Source: Sergeia podlipaevii
Taxonomy: Eukaryota > Euglenozoa > Kinetoplastea > Trypanosomatida > Trypanosomatidae
Length of the DNA stretch: 13,870 nt
Assembly: GCA_030849805.1 (NCBI GenBank)
Contig: JASANZ010001757.1
Span: 1 to 13,870, forward strand
Direction: 5' to 3'
Every line of letters begins with the position of its first letter. Positions within the stretch are counted from its first letter, which is position 1. The position numbers were made by a program, and so were the translations under genes. Under the pieces are notes generated by a model. It was not told the DNA's origin. It saw only the letters and a program-made list of their open reading frames with translations, and made no database searches. Positions 1-6,155 of this stretch are shown here, piece after piece.

Positions 1-778
1 GCCGTTGCATGGAATTGAGAGAGGGAGAGAGACAGCCGTGTGTAGACAGGGCCCTGCTTTTGAAAAAAATGTGTACAAAGGTAGTTATCCGCGTCTTTTC
101 TTTCCTTGTTCTGATACTTAATATTCGCTCTAAAGGTTCTCTCACACTACTCTCCTTCTCTTTTTCTTTTTCGTAATAAAAAGTATATGTGGTGTAATCT
201 AATTATAATCAAAAAAAAAAAATGCGTGTATGTGTGTATGTTTTGTATGAGCGCAACACAAAGAATTCAAACCCACAGCTGGCTGATAAAAAGATGTACT
301 GCAATCTTTATTCTTGTGATGTTGCCGTTGATGCACTCTGCGCTGGAGCTTTCTTTTATGTCAATTTTGTTCTTCTGTTTGCTTTGTTTGGTTGCTTTGC
401 TTGAATATTTCCTTTCGTCAACTGAATGGGTGCCAGGTTTTGTTACAAGAAAAGGAAAAAAAATAAAAAAAAGAAGAAAGAAAGAAAAAAAACAGGCACG
501 CTAATTCCAATCAGTGTAATTGCAAGAAGAAGAAAAAAAAATTCTCATCAACGACAGCGAGTCGAGATGTGGACGAGTAAAGGGAGAAAAAAAAAGTAAT
601 GAACGTAGACAAAGTCCAATATGCATCCTTCTTAGATGTACATACATACCCTGACTCTCCTCCAAATAACAATAATAAAAAAACAATGTTTGCTCTATAT
701 ATGTTTCGCTGCTAACGCTGTTTCGCACTAACTGGACGCAGTACACCACGTCATTTCAATAATGTTCATCAAATGTCG

Positions 779-796
779 CACACACACACACACACA
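779..796. repeat. CA dinucleotide microsatellite
   Basis: Nine uninterrupted CA units are followed by a degenerate CG/CA tail. They lie in the probable 3' UTR of the AK7-like gene and read as TG on the coding strand. Confidence 0.95.
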
Positions 797-1003
797 CGCA
801 CAGGAACTCGCCTCCTTGTGTGTTTATGTGTGGGAGAGAGTTGCCTTTCGGGTACATAACTACTACTTACATCATACATCGTTGGGATGTCGGAAAAAAA
901 AAATATGAAGAAAAGCGCAAAACGACAATAAAAATAAGAGAAACAAGGTAACACCGACAATGCTGCTATTTGGGTACTTCTATAAAAGAAAGAAGACTTC
1001 TTC

Positions 1004-1021
1004 AAAAAAAAAAAAAAAAAA
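1004..1021. repeat. 18-base A homopolymer
   Basis: This uninterrupted A run ends three bases before the stop codon of the AK7-like gene. In the mRNA it is an 18-base U run directly after the stop. Its exact length is uncertain because homopolymers are prone to sequencing error. Confidence 0.95.
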
Positions 1022-1024
1022 CGT

Positions 1025-4000
1025 TTACAGATCGCTGAAGACATCATCATGGGGGTTGTGACGTAGCAGCCACTCCGACAAGAAGTCGACTGGATCCTCG
1101 GGGCGGCGCTGGCAAACCTCAACCAACCCCTTGCTCAGCAACGGCACTACATTCTTCAGGAGGTACTCACGTAACGGAGCCTTGCGTGCTTCAAGCGCAT
1201 CAAAATCCGCCTGCTGCGCACGCGCGAGTTTGGCACCAACGTGGCTGCGAGCCGCACTCTCTGCCTTGAAAGCTGCCTCCTCTGCTGCGCGCGTTGCCTC
1301 CTCCTCGGCTAATTGGGCCTGTCGCTGCTCCTCCCGCAGCATTTGCTGTCGCACCTCTTCTTGGTGTACCTCTAGTGGTGTTTTGCCAAAGTTATGCGAG
1401 ACACCGGCGTACTCACGCACAGCGAGCTCCGTCGCGCAGGGTGGCACCACCTCAAAACGCGAGGCTGGTCGCGGTGGAGGCACCAAGGGCTCGTTCTCCA
1501 CATTAATGAGATGGGCCTCGGGGCGACGTCCACCAACCGTGACCGAGCCTGGTGCTGTCACTGCGCACTCAAAGAAGCTCAGAAGTGAAAAATCCGCCTC
1601 AATAAACTCCTGCGTAAACGTAGCCATTTGGGCATGAAAATTCTCTAGCGCGGTCGCATGCGCGGGCTGCGATGCAGTCACCACGCTGCCTGCAGTTGTG
1701 CTAGAGGCAACGCTGACGCCGTTGGCCACCGTTGCTGCCGTTGGGGTCGCAGAAGCAATAGGGAGGCCAGTGCTCTTGCCTAAGGCTCCGTCCATCGCTT
1801 CCGAAGAGGGCGATTCCTCCCCGTCCTGCTGACGTTGGCGTTGTTGCTGATGCTGCTGGAGCACGCGTGCAGCGGCGGTCAAACGATCCAGCAGATAGTT
1901 CTCATCTGCCTCTAACAGAAAGATGTGGTCGGGGAGACGCCACTCGTCGCACAGCTCTTCTGGCAGCACCTCCTCTTCCTCTTCATCGCCGTCCCGCACA
2001 GGGAGCTTGAACCTGTTTTGCACAGGAGAGGCATTAATCGCCTCCTCCTCCGTCCGCGGTGCCGCGAGCTCCTCGCTACCAAACGTCAGCCGAGCCAGCG
2101 CAACGGTGCCGGGGAAGCCGTCCAGCACAAAGCCTTGATTTCGGCAGTCCGGGCGTGCGAGTCGCCAGCGGAGCATCAGTGCTATGGCTTTGTCCTGAAA
2201 AGGGGCGTCCTTCATCGCCTCCTTGGCAAGCACCAGCTCCTCCTCCTCGCGCTTGCGCTGCTGCTCCTTTGTGAGCTTCTTCTTGGGCTGGTTTGATCGC
2301 CTCTTGGGGTTTGCGTCGGGGGTGGCTGCACGCGGGCGGGTGCGCATCAGTAGCACGCGCTCCATCTTGGCAATCTCAGCTCGCCACGCATCCACTCGGG
2401 CGGAGTTCTCAAAGCGCTCGGTCATGAGCTCCTCCGCCTCGCGTAATTCGTCCTCGGTAAGCTCAAACTCACGCTCCTCGCGCTCCTCCACGTCGTCATC
2501 CTCAGGGTTTTCCTTCGGCCTCTTGCTCTTCTCGCCTTGCTGTTGCTGTCCTTCGGGAGAAACTGTCTCGTCGAACCCCTCTTCGTCATCCCCATCTTCT
2601 TCGTCAGCGTCGTGCTCGGCAGCTTCAGCAGCCGCCCTGCGCTCCGCCCGCAAGATCCGCCTCTTCTTGATATCCATCCTGCGCTGCGTCTCCTGCTCAA
2701 TCAACACGTTCTTGTACTCCAGCAGTGCATCCTTGCGGGCTTGCAGTGCACCCTTGTACTCCGCCAGCACATCCTCCACATTGAAGCACGGCAGTTTGTA
2801 ATACTCCGCCACGCGCGCGGCCACAAAGGACTTGCCAGCCATGGGCGGGCCCACGAAGGCCAGTCTTAAAGGCGCGACGCCATGCACGGCACGAAACTCT
2901 AGTGCCACCTTGCTCCAGTTTTTCTTCAGTCCACCCTCCGCGATCCACGCGCTAGAGCCACGGCCGTCACTATCGCGATGCACTGGCAGCGGTGCCGGTT
3001 CTCCGTGAGAGCTGGCTGTGGGGGCAGTGATCCCCTCGTCAGCATCTGCGTCTTCGCGTGCCATGAGCGTGCTCGCGGTATCGTTGTCTACGCGGAGGTT
3101 CACAATAAACTGCTCCACGTTGGCAAAGAGCGGGAACTCCTCTGCGGGGATGGTCTTGAGTGTCGTCGCCACGCCGCAGGTGGCAAGACGGGGTCCGCCA
3201 AACATCTTGCTCACAGTGGCAATGATCGAGGACCAGCTCAGGTTGGCGCCGTCAGTTGCAAAGAGGTAGCGTGCGGACGGGTTCGGCAGCTCATCGGACG
3301 GACAGCGCAGCAGCTTGCGTGTGAAAGTGGCGAGGTCGCGCACGTGGATCATAGGGACCCGCTGCGTACCAGCGCCAAAGACCGGCAACAATGCAAAGCT
3401 CCCTGTGCTGTTGCTCCACGTCTGACGAAGAAACGGCTCAAGCAAGCCGCCCCCCTCGCCGTAAGGCAGGCCAGCAAAGACTACAAACGTCTCCAGCGGG
3501 AGACCGTTGGCGTGGTGTGCGGCAGCCACGGCCCTTTCCGCGTCGCGCCAGTTGTAGTACTTGATGTGTGGCACGCGACGATTGTACTGATCCTCCGTCA
3601 GCACCTCGACCTCTTCTGCATCTCCAGCGTCTTCGTCCTCGTCATCAGCTGGGTCCTTGTCCAGGTCCTCGTCAGGGATCTCTTCCTCTTCCTTGACTTC
3701 TTCTGGGGGAGGAGGGAACGCGGCACCCAGCTCCTCGTCCTCCTCCGCTGCATCTTGATCGTATTCTTCATTCTCTTCATCCTGCGCAAGCATGTCCTCT
3801 GGAGGCGCCAGCTGCGGCGTCGCGAACCACGTCATAAAGCTCGAAAGTAGCACGAAGCGCTTGGGGTGAGTAAAAGTGCTCTGCTGCAAGAAGCTGAGAA
3901 TGTCAAACACCTCCTGCGCCTGGCGCTGCTCAACAATGATCCAGTCGCACGTCAGCAACGCCTCCTGCACGGCTGAAATATCGCGACGCCAGAAAAATTG

Positions 4001-4423
4001 CGCAGTGGAGTGCGGCAGAAGTTGCTGCTGCTGCTGCTGCATCAGCTGAAAAGGCTGCTCTTCGTCATGACGAAGAGACCCGGCGTGACTGGGAGGGTTC
4101 GTGGTATGCACGTCATCGGGTCCTCCGCGTCTGTTGTTAATGCTGTTCATATTGGCGGCGCTGCTGCTGCCACCGCCGCCGCCACCAGCGGCCGGTGAAG
4201 CCACTGAAGACGGAGAAAAAGCCACACCATTCCATTTAGATGCGTTCTCTGCGCTGCCAATACTACTGCCACCATTATCACCCCACATCAGTGTCTCTAC
4301 CGACTCCTCATCCCAGGTGCATCCATGCAAAGTAAAGAGGTGAGGCTTGTTGTTGAACTGCTTGATCAGCTGCTTCCCGATGTAGCCGTCAGCGTAGGCA
4401 ACAAACACATGCACTGGCGGCAT
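1025..4423 (-). CDS. AK7: Adenylate kinase 7-like protein (Rossmann + adenylate kinase + Dpy-30), probably flagellar
   Basis: The protein has 1132 aa, starts at an ATG and ends in TAA. Residues 1-30 open a Rossmann-like fold (ending GYIG at 13-16) that resumes at about 283-410, where RRVPHIKYYN and LPVFGAGT resemble animal AK7. A P-loop GPPMAGKS at 525-532 and CRNQGFVLDGFPGT at 760-773 mark the adenylate kinase core (ATP + AMP to 2 ADP). Residues 1084-1123 form a Dpy-30 type helix pair containing RPEDPVDFL, which in other proteins docks to radial-spoke or similar scaffolds. This domain order is specific to AK7, a ciliary protein in animals, so a flagellar role is inferred. The P-loop lacks the usual GxPGxGKGT, but human AK7 deviates similarly. 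Long insertions separate the domains: a Gly/Ser/Asn-rich and polyQ part (70-135), an acidic stretch (213-276), a charged coiled-coil part (560-740) and a Gln/Ser/Thr/Ala part (852-925). Catalytic activity is not certain. Confidence 0.92.
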   Translation of the reverse strand: MPPVHVFVAYADGYIGKQLIKQFNNKPHLFTLHGCTWDEESVETLMWGDNGGSSIGSAENASKWNGVAFSPSSVASPAAGGGGGGSSSAANMNSINNRRGGPDDVHTTNPPSHAGSLRHDEEQPFQLMQQQQQQLLPHSTAQFFWRRDISAVQEALLTCDWIIVEQRQAQEVFDILSFLQQSTFTHPKRFVLLSSFMTWFATPQLAPPEDMLAQDEENEEYDQDAAEEDEELGAAFPPPPEEVKEEEEIPDEDLDKDPADDEDEDAGDAEEVEVLTEDQYNRRVPHIKYYNWRDAERAVAAAHHANGLPLETFVVFAGLPYGEGGGLLEPFLRQTWSNSTGSFALLPVFGAGTQRVPMIHVRDLATFTRKLLRCPSDELPNPSARYLFATDGANLSWSSIIATVSKMFGGPRLATCGVATTLKTIPAEEFPLFANVEQFIVNLRVDNDTASTLMAREDADADEGITAPTASSHGEPAPLPVHRDSDGRGSSAWIAEGGLKKNWSKVALEFRAVHGVAPLRLAFVGPPMAGKSFVAARVAEYYKLPCFNVEDVLAEYKGALQARKDALLEYKNVLIEQETQRRMDIKKRRILRAERRAAAEAAEHDADEEDGDDEEGFDETVSPEGQQQQGEKSKRPKENPEDDDVEEREEREFELTEDELREAEELMTERFENSARVDAWRAEIAKMERVLLMRTRPRAATPDANPKRRSNQPKKKLTKEQQRKREEEELVLAKEAMKDAPFQDKAIALMLRWRLARPDCRNQGFVLDGFPGTVALARLTFGSEELAAPRTEEEAINASPVQNRFKLPVRDGDEEEEEVLPEELCDEWRLPDHIFLLEADENYLLDRLTAAARVLQQHQQQRQRQQDGEESPSSEAMDGALGKSTGLPIASATPTAATVANGVSVASSTTAGSVVTASQPAHATALENFHAQMATFTQEFIEADFSLLSFFECAVTAPGSVTVGGRRPEAHLINVENEPLVPPPRPASRFEVVPPCATELAVREYAGVSHNFGKTPLEVHQEEVRQQMLREEQRQAQLAEEEATRAAEEAAFKAESAARSHVGAKLARAQQADFDALEARKAPLREYLLKNVVPLLSKGLVEVCQRRPEDPVDFLSEWLLRHNPHDDVFSDL
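4026..4040. repeat. In-frame CAG repeat encoding polyglutamine
   Basis: On the coding strand five CAG codons plus one CAA encode Gln 129-134 of the AK7-like protein. They sit in the low-complexity insertion of its Rossmann domain, and length variation between strains is likely. Confidence 0.85.
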
Positions 4424-4437
4424 ACTCTTTTCTTTTT

Positions 4438-4457
4438 GTTGCTGTTGTTGTTGTTGT
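4438..4457. repeat. GTT/CAA trinucleotide repeat in the AK7-like 5' leader
   Basis: A nearly perfect TTG/GTT repeat with one GCT interruption lies 15-34 bases upstream of the AK7-like ATG. In the mRNA it reads as CAA/AAC, an unstructured leader element. Confidence 0.8.
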
Positions 4458-4572
4458 TAGAAACAACTCAGTGAGGAGTGTATATAAATATATCTATCTA
4501 ATCGCCTTCCCTTTCCCTACTGTGAGTAGTGGTAGTAGTAGTAGTAGCTCTCAACACTACTGCACGAGTACA

Positions 4573-4595
4573 CTGGGTAAAAAAATAAATGTTTA
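4573..4595 (-). promoter_or_regulatory. Candidate trans-splice acceptor (proximal) for the AK7-like gene
   Basis: On the minus strand a T-rich tract (TTTATTTTTTTACCC) is followed by AG at 4574-4573. The resulting 5' UTR would be about 149 nt and contains no upstream ATG. A second candidate lies about 135 bases further upstream, and the sequence alone cannot say which is used. Confidence 0.45.
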
Positions 4596-4707
4596 AATGG
4601 AAACAAAAATGTAATAGAGAAGAAAAAGAAATAAAAATATAGGAGTAGTAGAAGCGAATGAATGAAGTAGGCACAGAGATGCAAAGCAGCAAACGTTTTT
4701 TCGATTG

Positions 4708-4741
4708 CTTGTGTGTGAAAGAGAGAGAGAGAGAGAGAGAG
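4708..4741 (-). promoter_or_regulatory. Candidate trans-splice acceptor (distal) for the AK7-like gene, with CT repeat
   Basis: On the minus strand a CT repeat and a short pyrimidine/CA stretch lead to AG at 4709-4708. This would give a 5' UTR of about 284 nt, also free of upstream ATGs. It has the stronger pyrimidine tract of the two AK7 candidates but makes a longer leader. Confidence 0.4.
4721..4741. repeat. GA dinucleotide microsatellite
   Basis: Ten GA units plus a G. On the coding strand it is a CT repeat and probably forms part of the pyrimidine tract used in AK7 mRNA processing. Confidence 0.95.
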
Positions 4742-5046
4742 CAAAAGAAAAAGGAAACGCGTGAATTCAGTTCATAGCGCTTTCTTCCGCAAGAGAGAAA
4801 AAAAAAGTGGTGAGGAGAAGAGACCATATAGTGGACGTCATTTCTCCACAGCTTTTGCAACAGAGTGTCACCCTCTCCGCGTTAAGAAGAAGAAAAAAGA
4901 AAAGAGAAATTTGTTTATTTGCTTCGGAATTGAAAGATGCGCATAAGTGAAAAATGAGGGGAACTGTAAAAAAAAAAAAAAAAATGACCGGCTCACGATA
5001 AGACCACAAACAAGAGAGGGGGTAAAGTAGTATCAAATATAAACGC

Positions 5047-5064
5047 TATATATATATATATATA
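5047..5064. repeat. TA dinucleotide microsatellite
   Basis: Nine uninterrupted TA units in the spacer, near the point where strand purine/pyrimidine bias switches. Confidence 0.95.
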
Positions 5065-5209
5065 AGAAGAGGGATAGAGGATAAAAGAAAGAAAAAAACG
5101 AACGAAGGAGATGACGAGTCACTCTCTGGTGTCTAAATTCAGAAGGTGCCTACCCCACACATGCACACAAACAAGGATAATATATACGTCCATTTGGCAC
5201 AAACGTACT

Positions 5210-5229
5210 TTCTCTCTCTCTCTCTCTCT
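5210..5229. repeat. CT dinucleotide microsatellite
   Basis: A TC/CT run begins a long plus-strand pyrimidine-rich stretch. Relative to the genes it is antisense, so the transcript would carry GA here, probably within the 3' UTR of the EDC4-like gene. Confidence 0.9.
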
Positions 5230-5780
5230 ACTTCTTTCATCCGCTTTCTTGCCTTTCACTCTTCCTCTCTATATAGTTGTCTTTTCCTTTTTTTTTTTGG
5301 AGCACGTCTTTTGGAGCGCTACTCCTTTCCCCTGTACGACGTGTCCATCAATCGTCCATCTCTCCTTTTTTTCTTTTCTAAAAGTATTTTTTTTTTCTCC
5401 CAACAAAGACAAAGGAAATCTTTCCTTCACTCTCATAGTGACACAAGCACACTTCTCCAACACAAAGCAAAAAAAAAAAAATTCGCCATCAATACAAAAA
5501 CCCTGTTTGTATCTGTGTGTGGAGGGGAACGGGCGTGCCTGGGCAGCATGGCAACTACTTTAAAAAGAAAACAAAAAAAGCGTGTATCAACATACCCCAC
5601 ACACGCTCATACTCCTATACACGCAGACACGCACATATGACACCTAGGCACGCCAGCTTCCGCTGCAACATAATATTAACGTAGCTCTCAAACAAATTTT
5701 AAAAAAAAACTCAGCTGCAACAACAACATTATTCACTGTGCCTTTTTCTCTCTCTTTTTTCACCGTCACTCTTCTATTTC

Positions 5781-5799
5781 AAATAATAATAATAATAAT
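5781..5799. repeat. AAT trinucleotide microsatellite
   Basis: About six AAT units in the probable 3' UTR of the EDC4-like gene. Confidence 0.9.
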
Positions 5800-5950
5800 C
5801 TCAAGGTCTCAATTAAAGAAAAAAACTATTTTTTTTCTTCTTTTATATGTTACTGTTTGGTTGTAGTGAATTGCTTCTCTTTCTCATTTCCCCATATATA
5901 GATCCCCTTCCCCCTTGTTTTCACATGGAGAGAATAAGCAAAAGCGCAAT

Positions 5951-6091
5951 ATATATATATATAGAAAAATTGAGTAAAATAATATAATATAATGCAACAA
6001 CCGCATCGTCCCCCCCCCCCCNATATATATATATAGAAAAATTGAGTAAAATAATATAATATAATGCAACAACCGCATCGTCCCCCCCCCC
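5951..6091. repeat. Direct duplication of 69 bp flanking a single N (probable assembly join)
   Basis: Positions 5951-6019 and 6023-6091 are identical: an AT run, a unique AT-rich stretch, then GCAACAACCGCATCGT and a C run. Between them lie two more C and one N at 6022. Copy 1 ends in 12 C (6010-6021) and copy 2 in 10 C (6082-6091). The unit ends at a homopolymer that is hard to sequence, the copies show no divergence, and the N sits exactly at the join. The simplest reading is that two contigs with the same end sequence were scaffolded without merging. It lies outside coding sequence, 64 bases or more beyond the EDC4-like stop. Confidence 0.9.
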
Positions 6092-6155
6092 TCTCCCCAT
6101 TTTCCCTTAAAAAATGGCAAAAATGGGGGTGTAGAAAGAAAGGAACGCCTACCAT

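Larger units (their letters stand above)
1..1024. other. Non-coding flank downstream of the AK7-like gene
   Basis: This is AT-rich, low-complexity sequence with many A runs, a CA microsatellite and an 18-base A run close to the AK7-like stop. On the minus strand it should hold that gene's 3' UTR and the processing signals of a next gene lying left of the window. A minus-strand CT-rich tract (35-12) is followed by an ATG at 10-8, but no AG lies between them and only three codons are visible, so I do not call a gene. A plus-strand open frame of 105 codons at 187-504 has lysine runs made from poly-A and a hydrophobic stretch. It runs against the transcription direction and resembles no family I know, so I treat it as chance. 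Confidence 0.7.
4424..6155. other. 1.7-kb spacer between the EDC4-like and AK7-like genes
   Basis: This is the longest gap in the window. On the coding (minus) strand it should hold the 3' UTR of the EDC4-like gene and the splice signals and 5' UTR of the AK7-like gene. Base composition switches inside it. From about 5900 to 5210 the coding strand is mostly purine-rich with some mixed stretches, and from about 5100 to 4580 it is strongly pyrimidine-rich, as expected near trans-splice acceptors. It also holds GA, CT, TA, AAT and GTT microsatellites and a duplicated segment around an N. Plus-strand open frames of about 150-165 codons at 5111-5640 translate to low-complexity Ser/Leu/Phe/Lys sequence and look like chance. 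I see no RNA gene. Confidence 0.75.

Noticed and set aside
1..10. Possible start of a fourth downstream gene on the minus strand (ATG at 10-8 after a CT-rich tract)
   Set aside because: Only three codons are visible and no AG lies between the tract and the ATG, so it cannot be told from chance.
187..504. Plus-strand open frame of 105 codons with an ATG and a hydrophobic segment
   Set aside because: It is antisense to the whole gene array, its lysine runs come from poly-A tracts, and it shows no recognisable family or conserved motif.
779..796. CRISPR-like or other structured array from the simple repeats
   Set aside because: All repeats are mono-, di- or trinucleotide microsatellites without spacers.
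2223..2801. Long plus-strand open frames opposite the AK7 gene (also 2978-3850 and 1131-1637)
   Set aside because: They are shadows of GC-rich coding sequence with charged repeats. They are rich in Ser/Arg/Cys and overlap a gene with clear domain homology.
5111..5640. Plus-strand open frames of 150-164 codons in the long spacer
   Set aside because: The translations are Ser/Leu/Phe/Lys low-complexity products of CT repeats, T runs and A runs. The two frames overlap and neither resembles a protein family.
5951..6091. Real tandem repeat or attachment-site duplication
   Set aside because: The N at the join, the lack of divergence and the homopolymer end fit an assembly artefact better, and no integrated element is nearby.
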